Assembly (NCBI GenBank): GCA_963729075.1 | Contig: CAVSMU010000011.1 | Location: 62,001-126,000, forward strand | Source: WHSW01 sp963729075 | Lineage (GTDB): Bacteria; Actinomycetota; Thermoleophilia; Solirubrobacterales; 70-9 | Length of the DNA stretch: 64,000 nucleotides | Direction of reading: 5' to 3' | Shown: one piece after another, positions 1 through 7,648 of the stretch | How the letters are laid out: each line of letters opens with the position of its first letter | How positions within the stretch are numbered: the first letter of the stretch is position 1 | The notes under the pieces: model-generated | Databases searched by the model: none | The model's input: the letters and a program-made list of their open reading frames with translations, nothing else | Told to the model about the DNA's origin: nothing | Program-made: the position numbers and the translations under genes

Positions 1-483
1 GTCCATGATTCGGCTCGCGCCCTCGTCGGGGCCGCCACCGCCGCGCTCGCTTCCGAGCCGGTGCGCGTGGCGGCGACGCTCAACCAGCGGGGCGCGCAAT
101 GGACGGAACCGGCGCCGCCGAACGCGGTGGTCACCGACTGGCTCTCATACGCTCAGGTGATGCCGAAGGCCTCGCTCGTGATCTCGAACGGCGGCCACGG
201 GACGGTGGTGCGCGCGCTCGCCGAGGGCGTGCCGGTGCTGGTCTGCCCGGTCGGCGCCGATACCGCCGAGAACGGCGCGCGCGTGACTTGGCGCGGCGCC
301 GGGCTCATGATCCCCGCGCGGCTGCTCGGGCCGACGGCACTTCGTGCCGGAGTCAGGCGGCTGCTGGCCGAGCCGCGGTTCGTCGCCCGCGCGCGTGAGC
401 TCGCCACATGGGCGCGCGACAACGACGGCGCGCGGCGGGGAGCGGCGCTGCTCGAGCGCCACGCCGCGGGCTCCGGATCGTGA
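1..483 (+). CDS. MGT-type glycosyltransferase, C-terminal part (5' end outside window)
   Basis: The frame is open from the first base, so the gene begins upstream; 160 residues are visible. They form the nucleotide-sugar-binding half of a GT-B enzyme of the macrolide/UGT (GT1) type: the motif SNGGHGTVVRALAEGVP is the donor-binding signature, followed by VCPVGADTAENGARV and a helical C-terminus. The acceptor cannot be told from this half. It is followed by a close paralog whose GTG start overlaps this stop (GTGA), so the two are probably co-transcribed and may act on one acceptor, or as a pair of sequential glycosylations. The paralog shares the C-terminal block with 50 percent or more identity by eye, which suggests tandem duplication. 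Confidence 0.85.
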   Translation, partial: VHDSARALVGAATAALASEPVRVAATLNQRGAQWTEPAPPNAVVTDWLSYAQVMPKASLVISNGGHGTVVRALAEGVPVLVCPVGADTAENGARVTWRGAGLMIPARLLGPTALRAGVRRLLAEPRFVARARELATWARDNDGARRGAALLERHAAGSGS

Positions 484-1676
484 GCGAGCGCACCCGGGTC
501 GTCTGCGCGTCGGTGGCGGCGACGGGCCACTTCCTGCCGACCCTCGCCTTGGCGCACGAGCTCGACGCTCGCGGAAACGACGTGGTCATGCTCGCCCCGG
601 AACGCTGGCGCGGCGAGGTCGAGGCCCTCGGGCTCAAGTTCACGAGCCTCGAGGAGCCTGATGCGGCACTGAACGGCTCCGAGGACCAAACCGGATGGGA
701 GGAGCTCGCCGGCGTCGCCCGCTCCGCGGTGCCGATGATCCGCGAGCTCGGCCCGCACGTGGTCGTCGGCGACCACTTCGCGCAGGCGCCGATGCTGGCC
801 GCGGAGGCGGCCGGGGTGAGGACGGCGACGCTGATCCCGGACCCCTATCACGTCCCGCTGCCCGGCCTCCCGGTGTTCGCCCAGGGACTGCTGCCGCCGC
901 GTTCGGCGTTCGGCAGGGGAGCGTGGAGCGCCGCCTGGCCGCTCGCCGAGCGAGCGCGGCGGCACATGCGCGGCATGCAGAACGAGCTGCGAGGCCGGCT
1001 CGACCTGCCGCCCGTCGAGCGACTCGACGGCGCGATCAGCGAGGACCTTGCGATGGTGGCGACCTTCCCGCAGCTCGAGTACCCCCGCGACTGGCCGCCC
1101 ACCGTGCACGTGACAGGGCCGATGCTGTTCGACCTCCCCGCGCCGCTCGTCGAGCCGCCGCCGGGTGACGAGCCCCTGGTCGTAGTCGTCGCGAGCACGA
1201 CCGGCCTCGAGCCGGCATCCGTGTTCGTCGAGACCGTGCTCGGGGCGCTCGAGGCGGAGGCGGTCAGGGTAATGGCGACGACCAGCCGCCGAGGCGAGCG
1301 GTGGCGGGGCGCGGTTCCCGCCAACGCGACGGTCGTCGACTGGCTCGACCTCGGGGCGGTGATGCAGGGCGCCGGCGCCGTCGTGTGCAACGGCGGCCAC
1401 GGCACCGTGGCGGGCGCGCTCAGCGCGGGTGCGCCCGCGCTGGTCTGCCCGGTCGGGGGCAATACGCCGCAGACGGGCGTCCGTGTGACCTGGGCCGGCG
1501 CCGGGCTGATGGTCCCGCGACGGCTGCTCGGGCCGCGACCGCTGCGCTGGGCGGTCCGCCGGCTGCTCGCCGACTCGCGAATCGCGGAACGGGCGCGGAG
1601 CCTCGCGACCTGGGGACGGGCCAACCACGGCCCGACGCGGGGTGCCGAGCTGGTGGAGCGCTACGCGCGGCGGTAG
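480..1676 (+). CDS. MGT-type (GT1) glycosyltransferase, complete
   Basis: A 398-residue GT-B glycosyltransferase of usual length for the MGT family. The N-terminal half opens with VVCASVAATGHFLPTLALA, the typical acceptor-domain start with a His after the first strand. The C-terminal half has CNGGHGTVAGALSAGAPALV, the donor-binding signature. I chose the GTG at 480 because it overlaps the upstream stop (GTGA) and places the first beta strand directly at the N-terminus; a longer in-frame start at 408 would add unrelated Arg-rich residues. It probably moves a hexose from a nucleotide sugar to a small lipophilic or glycan acceptor in the cytoplasm. Its 3' end overlaps the convergent ABC exporter ATPase by 16 bp. 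The substrate is unknown. Confidence 0.88.
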   Translation: MSERTRVVCASVAATGHFLPTLALAHELDARGNDVVMLAPERWRGEVEALGLKFTSLEEPDAALNGSEDQTGWEELAGVARSAVPMIRELGPHVVVGDHFAQAPMLAAEAAGVRTATLIPDPYHVPLPGLPVFAQGLLPPRSAFGRGAWSAAWPLAERARRHMRGMQNELRGRLDLPPVERLDGAISEDLAMVATFPQLEYPRDWPPTVHVTGPMLFDLPAPLVEPPPGDEPLVVVVASTTGLEPASVFVETVLGALEAEAVRVMATTSRRGERWRGAVPANATVVDWLDLGAVMQGAGAVVCNGGHGTVAGALSAGAPALVCPVGGNTPQTGVRVTWAGAGLMVPRRLLGPRPLRWAVRRLLADSRIAERARSLATWGRANHGPTRGAELVERYARR

Positions 1677-2422
1677 GCGGCGACGACCTCGGCGAAGTCG
1701 CCCTCGGCGAGGATCTGGCCGCGCGCCAGCCACGCGGCGCGCGGGCAGATCCGCTGGAGAGCGGTGTGGTCGTGGCCGGCGGCGGCGACGACTCCGCCCC
1801 GCTCCCGCAGCTCCCGCGCGTAGTCCTCGACGATCCCCCGGAACTCGTGGTCGAGGGCCTCGAAGACCTCGTCGAGGAGCAACACGTCCGGGCGGATCGC
1901 CTGGATCACCGCGAGGCCGAGACGGGCGCGCATCCCCACCGAGTAGGTGTGCACCGGGCGGTCGAACGCGTCGCCGAGACGCGTCCGCGCCGCGAACTCG
2001 TCCATCGTGGCCCGGGTCTCGTCGAGCGAGATCCCGGCCAGTACCCCGAGCAGCTCGGCGTTCTCGCGGCCGGTCAGCAGCGACTCGAGCCCCGCGTCCG
2101 TCGCGAGCAGCGACCCGATCCGCCCCGTCACCTCGGCGGTGCCCTCGTCGGGCGGGATCACGCCGGCGAGGACCCGCAGCAGGGTCGTCTTGCCCGACCC
2201 GGTCGGTCCGACCAGCGCGACGCCGGTCCCCGGCTCCATGCTCAACTGGACGTGGCGCAGGCCCCAGGCGGTGGCGTGGACCTTGCGCAGCCGCGCGAGG
2301 GTCGGGCTCAGCACGCGGCCGAGACGGTCGAAATCGAAGCGCACGCCGACGTTCTCGAGTCGCACCTGGGCACCGCCGACCCCGGCACGCTCGCCGACCG
2401 TGTCCACGCTCACCGCGCTCAC
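1661..2422 (-). CDS. Polysaccharide ABC exporter ATPase (Wzt/TagH-like)
   Basis: A 253-residue ATPase of the O-antigen/teichoic-acid exporter class. Walker A is GPTGSGKTT at about residues 72-80, the signature helix carries YSVGM instead of LSGGQ (normal for Wzt/TagH), Walker B is VLLLDEV, and the H-loop histidine lies in AAGHDH. There is no C-terminal carbohydrate-binding extension, so export by this pump probably does not need recognition of a chain-end cap. It is translated right after its permease through an ATGA overlap (2419-2422). With the flavoprotein upstream it forms an export operon on the minus strand. The second Wzt in this window (33.9 kb) does have the extension, so the two pumps likely handle different polymers. 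Confidence 0.88.
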   Translation of the reverse strand: MSAVSVDTVGERAGVGGAQVRLENVGVRFDFDRLGRVLSPTLARLRKVHATAWGLRHVQLSMEPGTGVALVGPTGSGKTTLLRVLAGVIPPDEGTAEVTGRIGSLLATDAGLESLLTGRENAELLGVLAGISLDETRATMDEFAARTRLGDAFDRPVHTYSVGMRARLGLAVIQAIRPDVLLLDEVFEALDHEFRGIVEDYARELRERGGVVAAAGHDHTALQRICPRAAWLARGQILAEGDFAEVVAAYRRA

Positions 2423-3207
2423 CCGACCAGCTTCGCCAGCCGAGCCTGGTCCCTGACGTACACCGGAAGGCTCACGGCGAGCACCACCGCGGCGGCGGCG
2501 AACGGGACGAGGAGCTCCCAGGCCTGCGGCGACTGGCCGTAGAGCAGCGCATCGCGGTAGGACTCGAACAGCCCGGTCAGGGGGTTGAACGGCAGCAGCT
2601 CACGGGTCAGCCCGCCGACGAGGTCGAGCGCGACCAGGCCCGGGGCGAGGAAGAACGCCGCGCGCGCGACCGAGACCACGAACGGCTGCAGCTCCGGGTA
2701 CCAGACGCCGACCAGGGTCGCCGGATAGGCGAACGCGAGCGCCAGTGCCACGGTGGCCGCGAGGCAGAGCGGCAGCCAGAGGATCGCTGCGGTCGGGGCA
2801 ATCCCGTACGCGAGCATCATCGCCGGCAGCAGCAGGAGGGTGGCCACGAACGCGACCGACTCCGTGAGCACGGACGAGACCGGGATCAGCAGACGGGGGA
2901 AGCGCATGTTGAGGATGATCGAGCTGCGCAGCTGCACGGCCGAGATCGCGTTCACGATGCTCGATAGCAGGAGCTGAAACGGCACGATCGCGCATGCGAG
3001 GCTCAGCCCGGTGGCCAGCGTCCCCTGGTCGAGTACGAAGGCCACCAGCAGCAGGTAGATGCCGAGCGCGGCGATCGGATCCAGCACCCACTTTAGAAAC
3101 CGCAGCCGTCCCCTTCCGTAGCGCACCTGGAGGTCCGAGCGGGTGAGCACCGTGAGCACGTCGCGCATGCGCCGCGCCCTGGGGCGAGAGCCCGCGGTCA
3201 TCGCCAT
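2419..3207 (-). CDS. Polysaccharide ABC exporter permease (Wzm/TagG-like)
   Basis: A 262-residue ABC-2 type integral membrane protein with about six hydrophobic segments (for example around residues 45-65, 70-95, 110-135, 140-165, 170-195 and 230-250). The loop NMRFPRLLIPVSSVL is the conserved Wzm/TagG coupling motif. It forms the channel that moves an undecaprenyl-linked glycan from the inner to the outer leaflet, driven by the ATPase encoded next. The N-terminal basic stretch PRARRMRD suits a cytoplasmic amphipathic start. It begins 16 bp after the stop of the flavoprotein gene, so all three are probably one transcript. Confidence 0.88.
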   Translation of the reverse strand: MAMTAGSRPRARRMRDVLTVLTRSDLQVRYGRGRLRFLKWVLDPIAALGIYLLLVAFVLDQGTLATGLSLACAIVPFQLLLSSIVNAISAVQLRSSIILNMRFPRLLIPVSSVLTESVAFVATLLLLPAMMLAYGIAPTAAILWLPLCLAATVALALAFAYPATLVGVWYPELQPFVVSVARAAFFLAPGLVALDLVGGLTRELLPFNPLTGLFESYRDALLYGQSPQAWELLVPFAAAAVVLAVSLPVYVRDQARLAKLVG

Positions 3208-3222
3208 CCGTCCCCCCTCCGG

Positions 3223-4725
3223 CTACGCGACCAGGTCGAGGTCCGCGAGGTCCTCGGCGAGCGGCCCCTCCTCGAGGTACTCGGCCTTCGTGTTCACCGA
3301 CCAGACGTCGTGTGAGGCGCCCTCGATCTGGTTCAGGGTCGCCAGCATCGCGGTCCACATCGAGTGGTCCTGGTTGTTGTAGCGGTGCAGGCCGTTGCGC
3401 CCGAAGGTCCTCAGGTTCTCGAAGTGGTCGAGGTAGCCGCGGATCTCGGCCACCGCCTCGCGATAGCCCGAGTCGTACATCGGATACGCCTTCGGCACGC
3501 GGACCTTGACGCCGTTGATCACCTGAGCCGGGTCGAGGAGCCCGATCGCCTCGAGGTCGGCGGTCGCGACCGCGACCGCCTCGGAGTCGGGCATGCGCCA
3601 GATCTCGTCGTCCTCGAAGCAGAAGTACTCGACGCCGAGGCAGGTCGTCCCGTCGGGAACCATGTCCGCGCTCCAGGCGCCGAAGTTCTGCACCCGGCCG
3701 GCTCGCGTGCGCGGATCGTGCAGGTAGATCCAGTTGTCGGGGAACGGCTCGGTCTCGCGCGTCATCACGGCGACGAGGCAGAGGTTGCGATAGCGAAGGC
3801 GCGCCGCCGCCTCGCGAACGTGGTCGGGGGCCGGGGGGTCGAGGCACTCGATCAACTCCCCGAGCGGCATGCTGGAAAGCACCGCGTCGACCTGGTGCTC
3901 GCTGGCGTGGCCGTTCGTCTGCACGACGACGCTGTCGGCCCGCGCGGCGCTGTGGTTGATCGCGATGCAGCGATGGTTGAGGCGCACCGGGATCCCGCGA
4001 TCGGCAACGGCATCGGCGAACGCCTCCCACATCTGCCCGGGGCCGAGCCGCGGGTAGAGGAACTCCTCGATCAGCGTCGGAGGCGCCCCCCGCTTCATCC
4101 CGAGGATGTTGAAGATCGCGTGCGAGAAGCTGAACTCCTGGATCCTCTGGGCCGCCCACTCGGCCTGGATCTCGGAGCCGGGGATGCCCCAGACCTTCTC
4201 GGTGTAGGAGCGAAAGAAGGCGTCGTACAGGCGGCGGCCGAACCGGCTGACGACCCAGTCCTCGAACGTCGCCGGGCGCACCCGCCGGAGCTTGCGGCGC
4301 CAGTAGAGGTACGAGCAGGCGCTCATCGCAGACTCGACCACGCCGAGGCCGCGGAAGACGTCCTGTGCCCGCAGCGGGTAGTTGAAGAAGCGGTCGCGGT
4401 AGTAGATCCGCGACAGCCGCGGGCGGGTCAGAAGCTCGGAGCCGAGCATCTCCTCCCAGAGCCGCTGCACCGGCTCGAGCTTGGTGTAGAAGCGATGGCC
4501 GCCGAGGTCGAACCGGTAGCCGTCGAACTCGACCGTCTTCGCGATCCCTCCGACCGTCCCATCGGCCTCGAACACGGTGGCCGGCTCCCCGGCGCGGGCC
4601 AGCATCCAAGCGGACGTCAGGCCCGCCGGTCCGCCCCCGAGGACCGCCGTTCCCAAGCTCGCGCCCTCGTTCGCGTGGCCCCTCTCCAAGGCGCGAAGTG
4701 TACTTGCGGTGACCGACGGTGGCAT
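3223..4725 (-). CDS. FAD-dependent oxidoreductase, UDP-galactopyranose-mutase/amine-oxidase-like
   Basis: A 500-residue flavoprotein. The dinucleotide-binding fold is at the N-terminus (VLGGGPAGLTSAWMLARAG, about residues 28-46), followed by an acidic strand end (VFEADG) and GGHRFYTK, a motif shared by UDP-galactopyranose mutases and related amine-oxidase-like proteins of polysaccharide loci. The length exceeds the roughly 370-390 residues of classical Glf, so it belongs to the larger family often found beside Wzm/Wzt. The likely role is to isomerise or oxidise a nucleotide sugar for the exported glycan; the reaction is not proven by sequence. It is divergent from the methyltransferase at 4749 with only 23 bp between start codons, so the two promoters must overlap or lie inside coding sequence. 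Confidence 0.8.
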   Translation of the reverse strand: MPPSVTASTLRALERGHANEGASLGTAVLGGGPAGLTSAWMLARAGEPATVFEADGTVGGIAKTVEFDGYRFDLGGHRFYTKLEPVQRLWEEMLGSELLTRPRLSRIYYRDRFFNYPLRAQDVFRGLGVVESAMSACSYLYWRRKLRRVRPATFEDWVVSRFGRRLYDAFFRSYTEKVWGIPGSEIQAEWAAQRIQEFSFSHAIFNILGMKRGAPPTLIEEFLYPRLGPGQMWEAFADAVADRGIPVRLNHRCIAINHSAARADSVVVQTNGHASEHQVDAVLSSMPLGELIECLDPPAPDHVREAAARLRYRNLCLVAVMTRETEPFPDNWIYLHDPRTRAGRVQNFGAWSADMVPDGTTCLGVEYFCFEDDEIWRMPDSEAVAVATADLEAIGLLDPAQVINGVKVRVPKAYPMYDSGYREAVAEIRGYLDHFENLRTFGRNGLHRYNNQDHSMWTAMLATLNQIEGASHDVWSVNTKAEYLEEGPLAEDLADLDLVA

Positions 4726-4748
4726 GCCGGCTCTGGAAAGCTGCGGGC

Positions 4749-5576
4749 ATGAGCGCCACGCTCGACCAGGTACGGGCCTCGCCGGTCGGGACCCGGGCCC
4801 GGATGACCACTCCGCTCGCCCGCCTGGCGGCGACCCGCGATCCGGCGGCGGTGCCCCTGCGCCGGGCGCTGCGGACGACGCTGTTCGGGCAGGTCCCGCC
4901 GGCCGAGCGCAGGTGGATCGAGCGAATCGAGGCCCGGCGCCGCGAGCTGCTCGCCGACCGGGCGCCGACCGGGCCCGCGTTCGACCCGGGGCCGACGGGC
5001 CCGCCGGGGCGCTTTGCGATGGGCCATCGCGAGACCACCGTCGGGGTCGCGTGCGAGTTCATGAGCCTCCCGCCCGCGTGGTGCGTGCTCCTGATGCGGC
5101 TGGTGCGGGAGCTCTCGCCGCGATCATGCCTCGAGCTGGGCACGGGCCTCGGGATCTCCGCCGCCTATCAGGCCGCGGCGCTCGAGCTCAACGGCTCCGG
5201 GACGCTGACGACGCTGGAGGGCTCGGCCGCGTGGGCCGAGGTCGCCGACGAGGGCCTTTCGGCCCTCGGCCTCGGCCGCGCGACGGTGCGGGTCGGGCCG
5301 ATCGACGAGCGGCTGGCGGCCGAGCTCGACGGTCCCGAGCAGCTCGACCTCGCTTTCATCGACGCCGAGCACCAGGCCGACGCGACGCTCGACCAGTTCG
5401 CCGCGATCCTCCCGAGCCTCGCCCCCGGAGCCGTGGTGGTCGTCGACGACGTCGACTGGCCGGAGATGCGCCGGGCGCAGGCGGTGATCGGGAGCGACGC
5501 ACGGGTCTCGACCTCGGTCTCGGTCGGCCGGCTCGGCTTCTCGGTCATCGACGAGGCGAGCGCGGCGTCGCCTTGA
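4749..5576 (+). CDS. Class I SAM-dependent methyltransferase (first of a tandem pair)
   Basis: A 275-residue protein. The SAM-binding core is in the second half: LELGTGLGISAAYQAAAL is motif I, DLAFIDAEHQ the acidic strand-4 motif, and VVVVDDVDW the strand-5 motif. This pattern matches the Methyltransf_24 or catechol-O-methyltransferase-like group. The N-terminal 110 residues form a conserved helical cap with ERRWIERIEARRREL. I chose ATG 4749 because upstream in-frame codons run into the divergent gene. The following gene is a paralog with the same cap and core, started at the stop codon of this one, so the two may form a heterodimer or methylate successive positions of a sugar. The substrate is unknown. 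Confidence 0.82.
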   Translation: MSATLDQVRASPVGTRARMTTPLARLAATRDPAAVPLRRALRTTLFGQVPPAERRWIERIEARRRELLADRAPTGPAFDPGPTGPPGRFAMGHRETTVGVACEFMSLPPAWCVLLMRLVRELSPRSCLELGTGLGISAAYQAAALELNGSGTLTTLEGSAAWAEVADEGLSALGLGRATVRVGPIDERLAAELDGPEQLDLAFIDAEHQADATLDQFAAILPSLAPGAVVVVDDVDWPEMRRAQAVIGSDARVSTSVSVGRLGFSVIDEASAASP

Positions 5577-6379
5577 GAGGGAGTGGCGTCGCGCCGGGGT
5601 CACGGCTCGGCAGCGCGGCGTACCGGCTGCTGATGGCCGCCGCGCTGGCGCGGCTCGCGGGCCGCCGCGACCATCCCTCGCGCGCCCTCGCAACCGCGCT
5701 CCGGGACACGGCGCGCGGGCGGATCCCGCCGGAGGAGCGCGTTTGGATCGACCGCATCGAGGCCCACCGCCGCGGGCTTGCCTCGGGCGCGGTCGCCGAC
5801 GCGCCGGGCCCGCGCGCCGACACGCGCGCGCTCGCCGAGCGGCGCGACGAGGCCGCGCGGGCGTGCACCTGGATGAGCCTGCCGCCGGTCCTCGGCCGGC
5901 TCGTGATCAGGCTCGTTCGCGAGCTGGAGCCGCGGTCGTGCCTGGAGCTCGGAACCGGCTTCGGCATCTCGACCGCCTACCAGGCGGCCGCGCTGGACCT
6001 CAACGGCACCGGTGGCCTGATCAGCCTCGACGTCGGCGACATCACCAAGCTCGCGCAGCCGGGTCTCGAGCGGCTCGGGCTCGGCGGCCGCGTCGAGCTG
6101 GTCCCCGGCCTGATCGAGGAGACCCTGGCCTCAGCCTGCGAACGAGCGGCGCCGATCGACTTCGCCCTACTCGACGCCGACCACACCGAGGAGGGCACGG
6201 TCGGGGCGTTCGACGCGATCGCCCCCGGGCTCTCCGGCGGCGCGATCGTGGTCTGCGACGACGTCAATTGGACGGACGACATGCGACGCGCCTGGCGCAC
6301 GATCGCCGCCCGGGGCCGAGTCTCGGCGACGGTGACCCTGCGGCGCCTCGGGATCGCGATCGTCGCCGGGGCGCGGTGA
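5573..6379 (+). CDS. Class I SAM-dependent methyltransferase (second of a tandem pair)
   Basis: A 268-residue paralog of the preceding gene: LELGTGFGISTAYQAAAL (motif I), DFALLDADHTEE and VVCDDVNW line up with the first copy, and the cap has EERVWIDRIEAHRR. The proposed start is TTG 5573, which overlaps the upstream stop (TTGA) and restores the same N-terminal length as the paralog; ATG 5633 is the fallback and would remove 20 residues. Translational coupling to the first copy is likely. The 3' end faces the convergent GT2 gene at 6554 across an intergenic hairpin repeat. Confidence 0.8.
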   Translation: MRGSGVAPGSRLGSAAYRLLMAAALARLAGRRDHPSRALATALRDTARGRIPPEERVWIDRIEAHRRGLASGAVADAPGPRADTRALAERRDEAARACTWMSLPPVLGRLVIRLVRELEPRSCLELGTGFGISTAYQAAALDLNGTGGLISLDVGDITKLAQPGLERLGLGGRVELVPGLIEETLASACERAAPIDFALLDADHTEEGTVGAFDAIAPGLSGGAIVVCDDVNWTDDMRRAWRTIAARGRVSATVTLRRLGIAIVAGAR

Positions 6380-6426
6380 AGCCCGGCGCCCACATCCCGC
6401 GCTCACCCGGCCGCAATCTCATTCAT

Positions 6427-6463
6427 TGACGTGTTGAGCACCGTATGCGTGCCTAACACGACA
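6427..6463. repeat. Dispersed hairpin repeat, copy 1
   Basis: Imperfect inverted repeat: left arm 6427-6441, 7-base loop CGTATGC at 6442-6448, right arm GTGCCTAACACGACA at 6449-6463. The arms pair at 12 of 15 positions plus one G-T. The block 6438-6464 is identical for 27 bases to 40772-40798. It sits between the convergent 3' ends of a methyltransferase and a GT2 gene, so a bidirectional terminator role is possible for this copy. The second copy lies between divergent 5' ends, which argues for a repeated element rather than a plain terminator. Confidence 0.8.
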
Positions 6464-6553
6464 ATGAGTGGGCCGCGCAGCGCGCCCTCAGCGTGGGGCG
6501 AGAGTACGTCGAACCGTCGCTCGGGCTACGGCCGAGAGGTTTAGCTCGGTTCG

Positions 6554-7393
6554 TCAGCCAGCGCCGCCCCCGTGCGTGATCCCTTCGGCCGCCACCCCGG
6601 CCGCGGTCACGACCTGGGCGGCCACGACGAGTGCGCCGACCCTCGGGCCGCGCTCGAATCCGGCGCGGACCAAGCGCGCGTACGAGGACGGCTGGGAGAG
6701 CACGCGGCGCTCGCCCCGCACGCGCCTGAAGCGCGCCGCGCCGCGGCCATAGCGGTACTGCTGGCGCACGAAACCGCGGGTGTCGAGGCGCTGACGATGG
6801 ACGACGATCGCGTCGCGCACGTAGCGCGGCGGCGCGCCGGCGGCGACGGCACGGGCGCTCCACTCGCGGTCCTCGCCGGCGGCGTCCGGGAAGCGCTCGT
6901 CGAACGGCAGCCGAACCGCAAGCTCCGCGCTCACCGCGAGATTGCAGCTGGGCGCGAACGTCGTGGTCGAGTCCAGGCCGAGCGAGTCGAGCAGCAGGTG
7001 GTCGATGATCACCTGTGCGGCGACCACCGGCGTCGCGGCGTTACCCGGCGCCACCGTGCGCCCGGCCGCGACCCCGGTCTCGCCCGCCGCGGTGGCGAGG
7101 AGGCCCGCCCATCCCGGCGCGGGCTCGCAGTCGTCGTCGGTGAAGCAGACGACATCGCCGGTCGCGGCCCGGGCGCCGAGGTTGCGCGCCGCGGCCGGCC
7201 CCGCACCCACCGTGTGCAGGCAGCGCGCCGTCGGCAGGCGTTCGAGGGCCTCGTCGAGTGCCGCGCGGTCGCGCGAGCCGTCGTCCACGACGACGACCTC
7301 GAGCGACTCGACCTGCTGCTTGGCGAGCGCGTCGAGGCAGCGCGCGAGGCCCGCGGCGCGGTCCCGGGTCGGCACGACGACGGAGGCCGTCAC
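6554..7393 (-). CDS. GT2 family glycosyltransferase
   Basis: A 279-residue GT-A enzyme. SVVVPTRDRAAGLARCLDAL is the nucleotide-binding start, VVVVDDGS the first aspartate motif, and FTDDDCEP the metal-binding DxD. The later segment GEDREWSARAVAAG carries the E/D-DRE-W catalytic-base motif. The C-terminal 80 residues are basic and helical with a hydrophobic patch near 250-270, suggesting peripheral membrane association. The gene follows the coiled-coil protein and the GT4-GT2 fusion on the same strand with a gap of 6 bp, so it belongs to that operon. Confidence 0.87.
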   Translation of the reverse strand: MTASVVVPTRDRAAGLARCLDALAKQQVESLEVVVVDDGSRDRAALDEALERLPTARCLHTVGAGPAAARNLGARAATGDVVCFTDDDCEPAPGWAGLLATAAGETGVAAGRTVAPGNAATPVVAAQVIIDHLLLDSLGLDSTTTFAPSCNLAVSAELAVRLPFDERFPDAAGEDREWSARAVAAGAPPRYVRDAIVVHRQRLDTRGFVRQQYRYGRGAARFRRVRGERRVLSQPSSYARLVRAGFERGPRVGALVVAAQVVTAAGVAAEGITHGGGAG

Positions 7394-7399
7394 CGATCC

Positions 7400-7648
7400 C
7401 TAACGCAGGATCCGCAGCGCGAGGGCCCGCAGGCGGGCGCGGAGGCCGCCGCGGACCCGCTCGGCGACCCGGCGAGGCGGGCGGCGGCGCTGAAGGTCGC
7501 TCGCCGCGGCAGAGTCGAGCTTGATCGTGCGGTCGCTCGCCAGGCGCGCGTTGCTGCGCCGCAGCTCCCGGTTGGCGGCCTCGAGGCGCTCCACCTCGCG
7601 CTCGAGCTCCTCGATCCGTGCTCGCAGCTGCTCGGACTTGGCGCTCAT
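7400..7648 (-). CDS. Small coiled-coil protein of the glycan locus
   Basis: An 82-residue protein. Residues 5-40 form a heptad-rich coiled coil (RARIEELEREVERLEAANRE), then a linker with SAAAS, and a strongly basic C-terminus. The ATG overlaps the stop of the GT4-GT2 fusion (ATGA), so it is made with that enzyme. The stretch around NRELRRSNARLASD and DSAAAS resembles the C-terminal tail of the methyltransferase at 29.9-30.9 kb (NKALWRANQRLARD, then DSAAAS), which also sits next to a GT4-GT2 fusion. It may scaffold or anchor the glycosyltransferase; this is inference from position and coil. No enzymatic motif is visible. Confidence 0.65.
   Translation of the reverse strand: MSAKSEQLRARIEELEREVERLEAANRELRRSNARLASDRTIKLDSAAASDLQRRRPPRRVAERVRGGLRARLRALALRILR

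Noticed and set aside
153..1733. Long open frames on the strand opposite to the MGT genes, and many similar ones elsewhere
   Set aside because: They are mirror frames produced by GC-rich third positions; the translations are Arg/Ala/Pro/Gly-rich without domain motifs.
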